A DNA stretch of 64,000 bases from Alloscardovia sp963543015 (GTDB lineage: Bacteria > Actinomycetota > Actinomycetes > Actinomycetales > Bifidobacteriaceae). Under the pieces are notes generated by a model. The model was not told the origin of the DNA and did no database searches. It saw only the letters and a program-made list of their open reading frames with translations. The stretch is taken from the NCBI GenBank assembly GCA_963543015.1, contig CAUTYZ010000001.1:186001-250000 (forward strand), in the 5' to 3' direction. Positions 17,969 to 27,598 of this stretch are shown here, piece after piece; the first letter of the stretch is position 1, and every line of letters starts with the position of its first letter. A program made the translations under genes and the position numbers.

Positions 17969-18756
17969 TCCCCTCGTGCCATATCAGTATCATCACGAAC
18001 TGCTAATTCCCGCGCTGCGTGAACAAGCTGGCGGGTGTACTCATGCTGTGGATGATGCACGATAGTGTCGATATCTGATTCTTCGACGATGCGACCATCG
18101 TGGATGACATAACATCGTTGAGCCACACGTGAGATGACGTTAAAATCATGGCTTGTGACAAGAACAGCCGCAGATTGTTCCTCCGTCCTGCGCATGAGGA
18201 CATCAATAACGCGCTGCTGAACGAGAGAGTCCAGTGCGGTCGTTGGCTCATCCGCGATAAGTAATTGCGGATACGAAATCAATGCTTCAGCAATTGCTAC
18301 ACGCTGGGCTTGTCCACCCGAAAGTTGCGATGGGTAATGCTGCAAAAGACGTGTCTCCAGTCCCACATTTTCCAAAGCAGCGCGCACTCTGTCTTGACGC
18401 TCGGATGGAGACAAAGAATAGTGAAGTTTCAGCGGGAGCTCGATATTCTTTTCTACAGTCGTTACCGGGTTCAAAGCAGCCAGTGGATTTTGAAATACCG
18501 CAGACATTACAGTGCCGCGAAGTTCTGCACGCTGATCTTCAGGAATATCCTGAACGTTAATCCCATTGATAAGAATTTCTCCCTCGACATGCATGTACTG
18601 AGGAAGAATTCCTAGTATTGCCTGTGCGATAAGAGACTTTCCCGAACCTGATCCACCGATAAGCCCGACTCGTTCCGCTTTATCAATGTGCAGATTAATC
18701 CCATGAACGATCTGCGTGGAGTCTGTAGAAATAACAAGATTTTTAACGTCTAACAT
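17965..18756 (-). CDS. Peptide-type ABC transporter ATPase (DppD/OppD type)
   Basis: 263 aa. Walker A GGSGSGKSLIAQAILG, signature LSGGQAQRVAIAEAL, Walker B LLIADEPTTALD. It overlaps dppC-type by one base and the next ATPase by four. It pairs with the 17261-17968 product to drive the same permease dimer. Like its partner it is shorter than typical OppD. Confidence 0.92.
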   Translation of the reverse strand: MLDVKNLVISTDSTQIVHGINLHIDKAERVGLIGGSGSGKSLIAQAILGILPQYMHVEGEILINGINVQDIPEDQRAELRGTVMSAVFQNPLAALNPVTTVEKNIELPLKLHYSLSPSERQDRVRAALENVGLETRLLQHYPSQLSGGQAQRVAIAEALISYPQLLIADEPTTALDSLVQQRVIDVLMRRTEEQSAAVLVTSHDFNVISRVAQRCYVIHDGRIVEESDIDTIVHHPQHEYTRQLVHAARELAVRDDTDMARGE

Positions 18757-19661
18757 TATTTCTCCTCCTGCTTCTTTTCGACAGAACGCCCTGTGCTCTG
18801 ACCACGACGGCTTGCTGACCGCAATGTGTCATTCGTCAACGGATCAATACTTTCACGAATGGCATCTCCCAGTAAATTAAGCATGATGACAGCTACAGTG
18901 ATAATAACTCCAGGCCAGATAGCAATTGCCGGGTGAATAGCGACAAAGCTTGCAGCCGTCGACAGCGAATGCCCCCATGACGCGATATGCGATGGGACGC
19001 CAATTCCTAAGTATGTCAATCCTGATTCAGCAAGAATTGCCGTCGCAGCTGACAGAGAAACGTTGATAACAACTGATGGCATAATCTGAGGCACGATATG
19101 TGTAAGGAAAATTCTCGTTTCCGAGGCTCCCTTATAGCGCGCAAAAGTCACGTATGATGAACGTGCAGCATGAGTAGCCAAGGGGCGAATAACGCGCATT
19201 AAATTCAAGCTGTACGCAAAGGAGCACGCAATAATAACTCCCAGAATAGTTGCCCCCATAGGTGCTGCACACAGCAACGCGATGACGACGATTGGGATGG
19301 AAATTAACGCATCAATAACGATAACCGCAAGATTTCGTACACCTGAATTGCGATAAACAGTCAAAGCAACTCCCGCAATTCCACAGACAAATGTGATAAC
19401 CGTAACTGCAGCAACGATAAGAAGTTCCGTCGCCGATCCTGCCATTAACCATGTGAAAATATCTGCTCCCGCACCATCAGTTCCCAAAAGATGAGCAGCC
19501 GAAGGCGCATTCCAGACATTGTACCCGTCGGTATATGTCAATGGATACGGCGTCCATACGAGAGAAACAGCTGCAACTGCAATCCACACAGCACAAAAAA
19601 TAGTGGACACCAGACCATCCCACCTGCGCAGAATACTCGTCACAATTATGCGTGCTTTCAT
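18756..19661 (-). CDS. Peptide-type ABC transporter permease (DppC/OppC type)
   Basis: 301 aa with a cytoplasmic start and about six membrane spans. The coupling region is FARYKGASETRIFLTHIVPQ and the C-terminal part includes YLGIGVPSHIASWGHSL, which is characteristic of DppC proteins. The basic tail is TLRSASRRGQSTGRSVEKKQ. It overlaps dppB-type by 4 bp. Confidence 0.92.
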   Translation of the reverse strand: MKARIIVTSILRRWDGLVSTIFCAVWIAVAAVSLVWTPYPLTYTDGYNVWNAPSAAHLLGTDGAGADIFTWLMAGSATELLIVAAVTVITFVCGIAGVALTVYRNSGVRNLAVIVIDALISIPIVVIALLCAAPMGATILGVIIACSFAYSLNLMRVIRPLATHAARSSYVTFARYKGASETRIFLTHIVPQIMPSVVINVSLSAATAILAESGLTYLGIGVPSHIASWGHSLSTAASFVAIHPAIAIWPGVIITVAVIMLNLLGDAIRESIDPLTNDTLRSASRRGQSTGRSVEKKQEEK

Positions 19662-20809
19662 GCGTGCACCTCCGATGTTGGAGCCGATGCGTGGCCCGAT
19701 GCCTCTGCCGACGTTGCGACCTGCGATGTGTCCGACGATGTGACCGACGATGTGACCGACGTCAACGCATCCGTCGATTCCGCCGACGTTTCAGCAGCTG
19801 GGTTGATAATTGGCGTAGCAAATCCTTCACGCGAGCGCGGATCGAGAAGTCGCTGGATTCCATCGATGGCAAATCCTATAAGAAGGAAGAACGCCGCCAA
19901 AAGCAGGAGCTCTGTTTGCACTGCTGGCAAATCACGATCCGAAATATCCGACAGCAAGACAGTAGCCAGTCCTGGGATATTAAACAGTGTTTCAACGGTC
20001 AAAACACCTGTAATCATCGAGGCAAAAGTCACGCCTGCGACAGCCGTAATCTGCGGTAATGCCAATCGCAAACCAGTCGTACGCACTGCCTGCGCGTAGG
20101 TCATCCCCGCGGTCATACTCCACGAAATATGCTGAGCATTTTCTCCGTTGAGTACTTCAGAACGCGTATAGCGCATGAGTTGTGCCGCAGTGATAATTCC
20201 CACAGAAATCGCCGGAAGTATCAACGATGCGCACGCCGTCATGAAACTCGAAGCGCTGGCAAGTGGATGCGTCGGGAAGCCTTGAGTTGGCAAAATGCCA
20301 ATGAACCCGTTTCCACGACCGAAAAGCATAATGAGCAGCAAGCCTGCCCACAATGCTGGTACTGCACCCAAAATTTGCGACACAATGCGCAGCCCTGTAC
20401 GCACCCATGCATGCTTCGAAGTAATAGACCATACAGCGCTTGGAATTCCCAGTGCAAGAGCGATAATCATACTCATCACCAGAAGTGGGAATGTGATTGC
20501 CGCGCGCAGTCCAAGTCGGATACTCATCGCTTGACCTGTAACGATAGACGTACCCAAATGACCGTGCATAATATTCCACAGCCATGTGCCGTACTGGATA
20601 AGAAGTGGCTCATCAAGTCCTATTTGCGTGCGAATCTGCTGATAACGTTCTGCTGTCGAGTTCGTTCCCGCGACAATTGCCGCGACATCTCCAGGAAGTA
20701 CTCGCAGAGCAAAGAAAATAACCACGGATACTAGCCACAGCATCGCGATAAACAACACAACGCGTTGAATGAGCGTATACACAAATGATGTACGTGATGT
20801 GCGCCTCAC
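19658..20809 (-). CDS. Peptide-type ABC transporter permease (DppB/OppB type)
   Basis: 383 aa from a GTG at 20809. GGAGGTGA lies 7 bp before this GTG, and the GTG overlaps the stop of the binding-protein gene (GTGA), so it is preferred over an ATG 30 bp upstream. Six membrane spans; the coupling loop contains MTYAQAVRTTGLRLALPQ. A Ser/Thr/Ala-rich tail of about 55 residues follows the last span; it is not part of the family core and carries 12-bp DNA repeats. Confidence 0.92.
   Translation of the reverse strand: MRRTSRTSFVYTLIQRVVLFIAMLWLVSVVIFFALRVLPGDVAAIVAGTNSTAERYQQIRTQIGLDEPLLIQYGTWLWNIMHGHLGTSIVTGQAMSIRLGLRAAITFPLLVMSMIIALALGIPSAVWSITSKHAWVRTGLRIVSQILGAVPALWAGLLLIMLFGRGNGFIGILPTQGFPTHPLASASSFMTACASLILPAISVGIITAAQLMRYTRSEVLNGENAQHISWSMTAGMTYAQAVRTTGLRLALPQITAVAGVTFASMITGVLTVETLFNIPGLATVLLSDISDRDLPAVQTELLLLAAFFLLIGFAIDGIQRLLDPRSREGFATPIINPAAETSAESTDALTSVTSSVTSSDTSQVATSAEASGHASAPTSEVHA
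19725..19760 (-). repeat. Three 12-bp tandem repeats in the tail of the dppB-type gene
   Basis: GATGTGTCCGAC followed by two exact copies of GATGTGACCGAC. On the coding strand they give the SVTS/SDTS-like tail repeat. Confidence 0.85.
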
Positions 20810-22497
20810 TGAATTGTCACCTCCCACAATGGCATCCACGTCTGGTTCAGATTCACAGGGAATCCTTCCACGCGGTTATCCCAAGCCGTAATGACTCGAT
20901 AATTAAAGAGCCAATCAGCAGCCGCATCCTCACTGACGATGCGTGCAGCTTGTGCCAAAAGCGAGTCTCGCTCCTCATCAGTGCTTGCCTGCATTGCTTG
21001 CTTGTACAGTTTTTGAACGGTTGCGTTGTTATATCCGTAGTAATAATCCGGATTTGCCCACTGATAGAAATCGTGACTTTCGTTGTGATCGACGAGAGAA
21101 ATATCGTAATTATGATCGCGATACACGGTCGACAACCATGTAGCAAATTCCACTCGATTGACGATGAGATGAATGCCAATTTTCTCCAGCTGGCTTCGAA
21201 GCTGCTGTCCGATTTCCGTTGGATACGTATTCGCGTAGGTCAAAGTTAAGTTCAGTGGGTTATTCGTGCCGTATCCCGCTTCCTCCATAAGAGTGCGAGC
21301 TTTCGCAATATCGGTCGGATACAACGATGTCAGATCTTCATATCCCGGGTCGAGACTTGGGATAGGGCCACCCAAAGGAGTGTCCGTCCCTCCGCGTGAT
21401 GCGATCAGTGCTTCGTTATCAATGGCATATCGAATTGCTTGACGAATGCGCTTATCAGTTAACGGCCCTTGTGCATTATTAAATGCGAGGACGTATTTAT
21501 CCGTATCGTCTCCCGCTTTCATCGTAAAGCGAGTATCGCCCGCAATTCCTTCAGCCAATGTCGAACTAATTGGCGCGAGGACTTGCACTGTTCCTGATGT
21601 CAGTGCATTGTATCCTGCTTGAGGATCTGCGTAATAATTGACGACAATTGTCTTCGTATGAGCTTTGTGATCTCCCCAGTAATTATCGCGCGCGGTCAAA
21701 GTAGCAGAAACGCTCGGATTATAAGAACTGATAACGTATGGTCCTGAGCCAATTGCAGACGTTTTGGCATCGTATCGCGCATCTTTATCGAGGACAATTC
21801 CCGCGCGACCAGACAAATTCCACAGCAATTGCGAGTATGGTTGAGTCAATTTCAGCACAACGGTATGCGCATCTGTAGCGCGCACAGACTCGTAATTTTC
21901 CAGCAAATTCGAACCCTGCAAACCTTCGGACATCATGGTACTTATCGACCATGCCACATCGTTGGCGTCCAAAGTATCGCCATTGCTAAAAGTAATTCTA
22001 TCATTAATGTGGAAGGTATACGTCAAACGGTCATCGCTCACATCCCATGAGCGTGCAATGCCCGCAGACACGGTGTTATCCGAGTTCCTTGTCAGCAACG
22101 CTTCATAAACGTTTCCAATCAGCAACTGATCAAGAGCTGTACCCGACGTATTTCGAATATCCAAATTTGTCGGAGCAAGCTGAAGGCCGATAGCAACTGT
22201 ACTGTTTACGCTTGAATCATTTCCACCGATAACGTTATATCCGATGGCTATCGATGCTAGAACGACAAAAACCGCCGTTATCGAAGCAATACTTCCCCAC
22301 CATATAGAGCGCTTATGTGCCGCGTTCTCAATGCGATGCGCATTGAGCTCAGCATCCAAACTGCTCACATCAACCGCAGGCGCATGCTCATTCATAGATG
22401 CATCCACAGATGCATCCACAGACACGTTCACAGGCGTCGAAGCATCCTGTCGATCATGCTGCACCTGCTGATCTTCGTGTAATTCTTCCTTTTTCAC
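20806..22497 (-). CDS. Peptide-type ABC transporter substrate-binding protein (family 5), membrane-anchored
   Basis: 563 aa from a GTG at 22497 with GAGGAAG about 7 bp upstream; a TTG at 22512 is an alternative. The body is a family 5 binding protein (IGNVYEALLTRN, FHINDRITFSNGD, VAWSIS, ALTSGTVQVL, IRQAIRYAIDNEALI). It has no lipobox; a cytoplasmic tail of about 70 residues precedes a single membrane span (SIASITAVFVVLASIAIG), so it appears to be tethered by that helix. First gene of the operon. Substrate (peptide, metal or opine) is unknown. Confidence 0.9.
   Translation of the reverse strand: MKKEELHEDQQVQHDRQDASTPVNVSVDASVDASMNEHAPAVDVSSLDAELNAHRIENAAHKRSIWWGSIASITAVFVVLASIAIGYNVIGGNDSSVNSTVAIGLQLAPTNLDIRNTSGTALDQLLIGNVYEALLTRNSDNTVSAGIARSWDVSDDRLTYTFHINDRITFSNGDTLDANDVAWSISTMMSEGLQGSNLLENYESVRATDAHTVVLKLTQPYSQLLWNLSGRAGIVLDKDARYDAKTSAIGSGPYVISSYNPSVSATLTARDNYWGDHKAHTKTIVVNYYADPQAGYNALTSGTVQVLAPISSTLAEGIAGDTRFTMKAGDDTDKYVLAFNNAQGPLTDKRIRQAIRYAIDNEALIASRGGTDTPLGGPIPSLDPGYEDLTSLYPTDIAKARTLMEEAGYGTNNPLNLTLTYANTYPTEIGQQLRSQLEKIGIHLIVNRVEFATWLSTVYRDHNYDISLVDHNESHDFYQWANPDYYYGYNNATVQKLYKQAMQASTDEERDSLLAQAARIVSEDAAADWLFNYRVITAWDNRVEGFPVNLNQTWMPLWEVTIQ
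22397..22420 (-). repeat. Two exact 12-bp repeats in the binding-protein gene
   Basis: GATGCATCCACA occurs twice in tandem, with a degenerate third unit, coding VDAS-VDAS in the cytoplasmic tail. Confidence 0.8.
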
Positions 22498-22654
22498 TGT
22501 TCTCTTCCTCAAGTCCCCGCGTCATAGACGTCGTTGCTCGTAGAGTTTTCATGTGCCTATTCAGTATACTGAAATCGAGCTACTTTCTCGTCCCCCGTGC
22601 ATTCGGCACAATCGACGAGATGGAAGCCACACATCGTACGTAAATGGAGGATGC

Positions 22655-23425
22655 ATGCTCGTCGCAGTGGATATCGGTAATACAAATATCGTGATTGGTT
22701 TTATGGATGGCGATGCAATTACGCATATATATCGATTGACGACATCCAATGTGCGTACAAGCGATGAGTATGGCATGAGTTTGTTGCAATTTCTGTCGCT
22801 CAGTGGATATTCGCGCTCAGACGTCGAGGATGTGATTGTATGCTCAGTCGTTCCAAGCGTTATGCATTCATTCCGCGGATCCATTGAAAAATTCCTTGGC
22901 ACATCCCCTATGATTATCGGACCGGGGATTAAAACTGGTTTAGCAGTGCGTTTGGATGATCCAAAATCTTTAGGCGCGGACTGCTTAGCCGACTGCGTCG
23001 CCGCATATAATTTGTATTCTTCCCCATGCCTCGTTATTGATATGGGCACGGCAACGACTTTCAATTATGTCGACGAGAAGGGCGCTATTACCTTAGGAAT
23101 TATCCAAACGGGTCTTCAAACAGCAGCGCGCGCTCTGGCGGGAAATACTGCTCAGCTTCCGGAAGTTGAAATTGCTGCTCCATCGACAATTATGTCGAAA
23201 AATACGAATTCCGCAATTCAGACAGGACTCTACTATGGCTTCCTCGGCGGCATTGAGAAGCTCATTACCCAATGCAGAAAGGAAATTGGCACTGATTTTT
23301 CTGTCATCGCTACTGGAGGATTTGGTCGAGTCATCGAGCACGATACAGATTTAATTGACGTGTATGATCCCGATCTCATTTTCAAGGGTATGAAAATTAT
23401 TTACGAGAAAAATCACCGTCACTAG
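22655..23425 (+). CDS. coaX: Type III pantothenate kinase
   Basis: 256 aa from the ATG at 22655, with TGGAGG 4 bp upstream. It phosphorylates pantothenate in the first step of coenzyme A synthesis. The N-terminal ASKHA phosphate loop is MLVAVDIGNTNIVIGF; the second domain has LVIDMGTATTFNYVD and GIIQTGLQTAARAL. GADCLADCVAA matches the conserved G.DR.A region, although the usual arginine is a cysteine here. The C-terminus has VIATGGFG. Transcribed rightward, divergent from the peptide importer and convergent with the pseudouridine synthase. Confidence 0.95.
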   Translation: MLVAVDIGNTNIVIGFMDGDAITHIYRLTTSNVRTSDEYGMSLLQFLSLSGYSRSDVEDVIVCSVVPSVMHSFRGSIEKFLGTSPMIIGPGIKTGLAVRLDDPKSLGADCLADCVAAYNLYSSPCLVIDMGTATTFNYVDEKGAITLGIIQTGLQTAARALAGNTAQLPEVEIAAPSTIMSKNTNSAIQTGLYYGFLGGIEKLITQCRKEIGTDFSVIATGGFGRVIEHDTDLIDVYDPDLIFKGMKIIYEKNHRH

Positions 23426-23426
23426 A

Positions 23427-24248
23427 CTACTGCTCAGCCGTGTGTGAAGCAGCCAGCTCACCGCCATGCACGTCTAATTGATAACGCGATTCAAAATGAC
23501 GATTCTCTCCCGTATATGGATCGACAAAATCCAAACTCCGTGCAATAAGCTGGAGTGGGGCAGAAAAATCATCGTAATCGCGTTTTTTCATATCGGGATA
23601 GAAATCATCGCCTTTAATCGGCAGACCAATAGAATTCATGTGCACGCGCAACTGATGCGTTTTTCCGGTCAACGGATGCAAGGTATATGCTCGGTATCCT
23701 GCACGAACCACATCTGCTGGCTGATGCTCGGATAATTCGATACGCGTATGCGCATTGACTTCGCCCGGCTCTTCCAGTGCCTGCAAAATATGATGGACTT
23801 TAACAATTCGCGAGCGCCTTTCCAGCGGGAAAAGAGCTCCCCTGCCAAGAGGCGACAATGAGCGCAGTGTGCCATAACGTGGCATATGAAGAGGAGCCAT
23901 CGGCGCAAGGCATTCATATACCTTTGTTGCTTTGCGGTTTTGGAAGAGCAATTGATATTTTCCTCGCGCATCCTTATCGCGCACGAAAACGACGATTCCT
24001 GCTGTGAGTCTATCAAGGCGATGAGCTGGAATAATATCCTCATTATCGAATTCTTCGCGCAGTCGCACGAGCGCAGTGGACTTATACCACATGCCCCGTG
24101 GCATAGTAGGCAAGAAATGCGGCTTATCGACGACGATGATACGCGCATCCTCATAAATGACGGGCAAATCAAATGGGATTTCAGGCTCATACGTGACGAG
24201 AGCATGCGGACGCTGAGGATGATGATTGCGGTGGCGACGGCGTGACAT
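23427..24248 (-). CDS. RluA-family RNA pseudouridine synthase
   Basis: 273 aa. The catalytic aspartate lies in AHRLDRLTAGIVVFVRD. Further marks are PVIYEDARIIVVDKPHFLPTMP and LTGKTHQLRVHMNSIGLPI. There is no S4 domain, and a basic tract (MSRRRHRNHHPQRPH) starts the protein. Target RNA site cannot be assigned. Its ATG overlaps the nnrD stop by one base. Confidence 0.92.
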   Translation of the reverse strand: MSRRRHRNHHPQRPHALVTYEPEIPFDLPVIYEDARIIVVDKPHFLPTMPRGMWYKSTALVRLREEFDNEDIIPAHRLDRLTAGIVVFVRDKDARGKYQLLFQNRKATKVYECLAPMAPLHMPRYGTLRSLSPLGRGALFPLERRSRIVKVHHILQALEEPGEVNAHTRIELSEHQPADVVRAGYRAYTLHPLTGKTHQLRVHMNSIGLPIKGDDFYPDMKKRDYDDFSAPLQLIARSLDFVDPYTGENRHFESRYQLDVHGGELAASHTAEQ

Positions 24249-25390
24249 TAGCGGTGATCCTCAGATGACGTTGAGTGGATACTGACGTGGGTATTGCTGA
24301 AAGCTGGAGATGAGTCGCTGTGCTCTGGACGGTGTAGCAAATCATGCGCGGAGCTTGCTTCTCGAAGCCTCACCATCGCGTGAGGAATGGATGCAATCAT
24401 ATCGAGATGGTTTATCTGATGAGAGGTTAACGCAGGACTATTATCAGCCGATCCGTGAGTAGCTGATTCTTCAGCTGATTCGTGCAGCCATTCTTCCATC
24501 ACGTGGGTGTCTTCTGAGCTTACTCCAGCTGCATACGAATGGACGCACACAGCGGCAGCAGCTGCCTGTGCCAATGATGTGCGACCGTCACGAAGAGCGG
24601 AAGCATTGAGCGCACACATGGCTCCCATAATTCCTGCGAGAATGTCACCTGTTCCAGCAGTTGCTAACCAATGAGTTGCCTGTGGGCATTCGAGCGTGAT
24701 ATACGATGAGTTTTCCGAATCATACTGTGCGATAAGAGTGCGAGAGCCTTTCAGAACCACCGTACATCCAAGAGTTTGTGCCAACCATTGAGCGACGTGA
24801 AGGCGATTGGCGGCTTTCACGTTGTCATTGCCCGCATTATCATGCACACCCTCTTCAATGTCTGCACGCGAGATAGGATGTCCCAGCACTTCGCACATTC
24901 TCTGTGCTTCCCCTGCATGAGGAGTAATAATGCATCGACGACGAATACTGTCAGAAAGTGGCGCAGTTGCAAAAAATTCCAATGCCCCTGCGTCCACGAC
25001 GATGAAGCCATCATTCTTATCAGCATGATCTAATGCGCGACGCAGTTCTATGCTACGCATCTCATCGTTATCATGTCTACTCTCATCATCAGTATCGGCG
25101 TATATCCCCGCAAAGCCTGAGCCGAGTACCCACGCGTCGACATGATTCTGCGCGGTCGCGGAAAACACTACCTCCGGATGCTGCGCAATCAGTGCGCGCA
25201 CAGCGAGCGACGGTCCGTTATATCGGACATATCCAGCACCGCATGAGGCAGCAGCAGATGCAGAAAGAACACCTGCACCAGGATATTCCTCTGTACCCGT
25301 TATCAATCCCACAACTCCGCGCGTGTACTTAGAGTCATGAGCCTGAGGCAGAGGGAATAACCCAGTAAGGTGTTCTCGTGTTAGTTTCAT
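24248..25390 (-). CDS. nnrD: ADP-dependent NAD(P)H-hydrate dehydratase
   Basis: 380 aa. Repairs hydrated NAD(P)H using ADP. Motifs: YTRGVVGLITGTEEYPGAGV, ITPHAGEAQRM, the nucleotide site VVLKGSRTLIA and GTGDILAGIMGAM. Only the dehydratase domain is present; the NnrE epimerase half found in fusion proteins is missing. The last 70 or so residues are a Ser/His-rich extension of unknown role. Confidence 0.9.
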   Translation of the reverse strand: MKLTREHLTGLFPLPQAHDSKYTRGVVGLITGTEEYPGAGVLSASAAASCGAGYVRYNGPSLAVRALIAQHPEVVFSATAQNHVDAWVLGSGFAGIYADTDDESRHDNDEMRSIELRRALDHADKNDGFIVVDAGALEFFATAPLSDSIRRRCIITPHAGEAQRMCEVLGHPISRADIEEGVHDNAGNDNVKAANRLHVAQWLAQTLGCTVVLKGSRTLIAQYDSENSSYITLECPQATHWLATAGTGDILAGIMGAMCALNASALRDGRTSLAQAAAAAVCVHSYAAGVSSEDTHVMEEWLHESAEESATHGSADNSPALTSHQINHLDMIASIPHAMVRLREASSAHDLLHRPEHSDSSPAFSNTHVSIHSTSSEDHR

Positions 25391-25495
25391 CGTTGCCAGC
25401 TAACTTTCCTCGACACTATTGACGATATTCTCGACAATAATTCTGTCAGTTTTTCTGTCAGTATGAGCACTCGATAACAGATGCTCATCTACTGT

Positions 25496-27382
25496 CTATT
25501 CTACCGTCACTGACTTAGCAAGGTTACGTGGCTTATCGATATCCAATCCCTTGAGCTTTGCCATATCCATGGACAGAAGTTGCAGTGGGATGACATCGAC
25601 CAATGGACTCAGAAGCGTTGGGCATTGTGGACGCCAGAAAACAGCATCCGCGTATTCGCGAACGTCATCATCGCCTTCTTCTGCTACAGCAATGGTATAC
25701 GCACCGCGAGCGCGAACTTCTTCAATTGCCGAGAGAACCTTCGCATGCAAAACATTTCGTCCGCGTGCAGGAGGAACGATAACGACGACTGGTTCACCAG
25801 AATCGACGAGAGCAATTGGGCCGTGCTTCAATTCACCAGCTGCAAAACCTTCCGTAAAGGTATACGCGATTTCCTTAAGCTTTAAAGCACCTTCCATAGC
25901 TACTGGGTAGCCCACATGACGACCGAGGAAGAGGAAGGAGTGTGCATCCACCATTTCCTTCGCGACATGCTCAACAGTCTGTGCCTGCGTATCGAGCACA
26001 TGCTGAATCTTTGCTGGCATTGCACGCAAATCGTCGACGATAGCGCGAATCTCATCGCGATACATTGTTCCCTTCACTTGTGCCAAATACAAGCCAAGAA
26101 GGTATGCTGCCACGATTTGTGCAACGAAAGCCTTTGTCGATGCCACAGCGACTTCAGGGCCTGCATGAGTGTAGAGCACTGCATCAGATTCACGAGGAAT
26201 GCTGGAGCCTTGAGTATTGCAAATTGCCAAAACTCGAGAACCCTGCTCACGAGCGTGACGAAGAGCCATAAGCGTATCCATAGTCTCGCCCGACTGGGAA
26301 ATAGCGACGACAAGAGTACGCGATGTCAAAATTGGATCGCGATAACGGAATTCATGCGCAAGTTCTACTTCTACTGGGATACGCACCCAGTGTTCAATAG
26401 CATATTTTGCAACCATTCCAGCGTATGCTGCAGTTCCGCATGCGATGACGATAATTTTATCGATAGAACGGAAGACCTCTTCATCGATACGTACTTCATC
26501 CAAATTCAAATCGCCGTTGAGGTTAAAACGGCCAAGCAAAGTATCGGTGACAGCTTGAGGCTGTTCGTGAATTTCCTTATTCATAAAGGAATCCCATCCG
26601 CCCTTTTCTACAGCAGATGCATCCCAGTCCACGGTAAATGGACGCAATTCGACAGGATTGCCGTCAAAATCGGTGACAGTTACTGTATCAGGAGTAATTT
26701 CTACCGCCTCATCCTGACCGAGTTCCAAAGCTTCTGTCGTATATGCTACGAAAGCAGCAACGTCAGATCCAAGGAAGTTCTCGCCATCGCCAAGTCCTAC
26801 AACCAGTGGTGAATCGTGACGAGCACCGACAACGACGTATGGCTGACGGCAGTCTGTAGCCAGCAAAGTGAAGGTTCCTTCCAGCTGACGAGCTACACGA
26901 CGAAGAGCTTCGAAGATATTAGGAGTACCTGTTTCAGCGATAACTTCGTTCGCTACTTTTCCCAAAAGCTTTGCGGCAACTTCTGTATCGGTGGATGATT
27001 CGAATTCGTATCCTTCATCCAGCAATTCCTGCTTAAGCTGAGGAGCGTTTTCGATAATGCCGTTATGAATCAAGGCAACTTTTTCATCCGCGCTGATATG
27101 AGGATGCGCATTGGCATCACTTGGAGCGCCATTTGTCGCCCAACGCGTATGACCGATGCCAGCTGTTGCTTCAGGCATAGGATGAGCTTCAATATCAGCT
27201 ACGAGATTATCGAGACGGCCTTCCTTCTTACGGAAAGCGACAGTATCCATTCCCGGAGCGCTTAATGCGACACCTGCCGAATCATATCCGCGGTATTCGA
27301 GACGACCAAGACCTTGAAGGCATACTTCGAGTGGCTTACCACACGCTGTGCCTTTACCTACATATCCTACAATTCCACACAT
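25496..27382 (-). CDS. glmS: Glutamine-fructose-6-phosphate aminotransferase
   Basis: 628 aa. First committed step to UDP-GlcNAc for cell wall synthesis. C2 of MCGIVGYVG is the glutaminase nucleophile once Met is removed. HTRWATNGAPSD and the two SIS sugar-isomerase domains follow (ISQSGETMDTLMALRHA, LKLKEIAYTFTEGFAAGELK). The end, KPRNLAKSVTVE, is the conserved catalytic tail. No glmS ribozyme was recognised upstream. Confidence 0.97.
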   Translation of the reverse strand: MCGIVGYVGKGTACGKPLEVCLQGLGRLEYRGYDSAGVALSAPGMDTVAFRKKEGRLDNLVADIEAHPMPEATAGIGHTRWATNGAPSDANAHPHISADEKVALIHNGIIENAPQLKQELLDEGYEFESSTDTEVAAKLLGKVANEVIAETGTPNIFEALRRVARQLEGTFTLLATDCRQPYVVVGARHDSPLVVGLGDGENFLGSDVAAFVAYTTEALELGQDEAVEITPDTVTVTDFDGNPVELRPFTVDWDASAVEKGGWDSFMNKEIHEQPQAVTDTLLGRFNLNGDLNLDEVRIDEEVFRSIDKIIVIACGTAAYAGMVAKYAIEHWVRIPVEVELAHEFRYRDPILTSRTLVVAISQSGETMDTLMALRHAREQGSRVLAICNTQGSSIPRESDAVLYTHAGPEVAVASTKAFVAQIVAAYLLGLYLAQVKGTMYRDEIRAIVDDLRAMPAKIQHVLDTQAQTVEHVAKEMVDAHSFLFLGRHVGYPVAMEGALKLKEIAYTFTEGFAAGELKHGPIALVDSGEPVVVIVPPARGRNVLHAKVLSAIEEVRARGAYTIAVAEEGDDDVREYADAVFWRPQCPTLLSPLVDVIPLQLLSMDMAKLKGLDIDKPRNLAKSVTVE

Positions 27383-27530
27383 AATGCTCTATTCTATAGG
27401 ACTTCATGGGCTTTTGCTGAGAGCACAGGAGAACGTGTGCAAGCCATTTACAAAACGGCTCGCGCACATGTCCCGCACGCAAGCCGTTCGCTATCCAAGG
27501 TTCACTGTTCGCTGTTCACCATTCGCGATG

Positions 27531-27588
27531 TGTCTTGTATCGCGTTTCAGTATCCTATGTCGTCAACCTTTGTCTTGTATCGCGTTTC
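27531..27588. repeat. 18-bp direct repeat between glmS and the amino-acid importer
   Basis: TGTCTTGTATCGCGTTTC occurs exactly at 27531-27548 and 27571-27588, a 40-bp period, just beyond the end of the leftward importer operon's neighbour glmS start and before 27599. Function unknown. Confidence 0.7.
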
Positions 27589-27598
27589 GTTCCCCGTT

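Noticed and set aside
27383..27598. glmS ribozyme or riboswitch upstream of glmS
   Set aside because: No matching conserved core, and such elements are not expected in this group.
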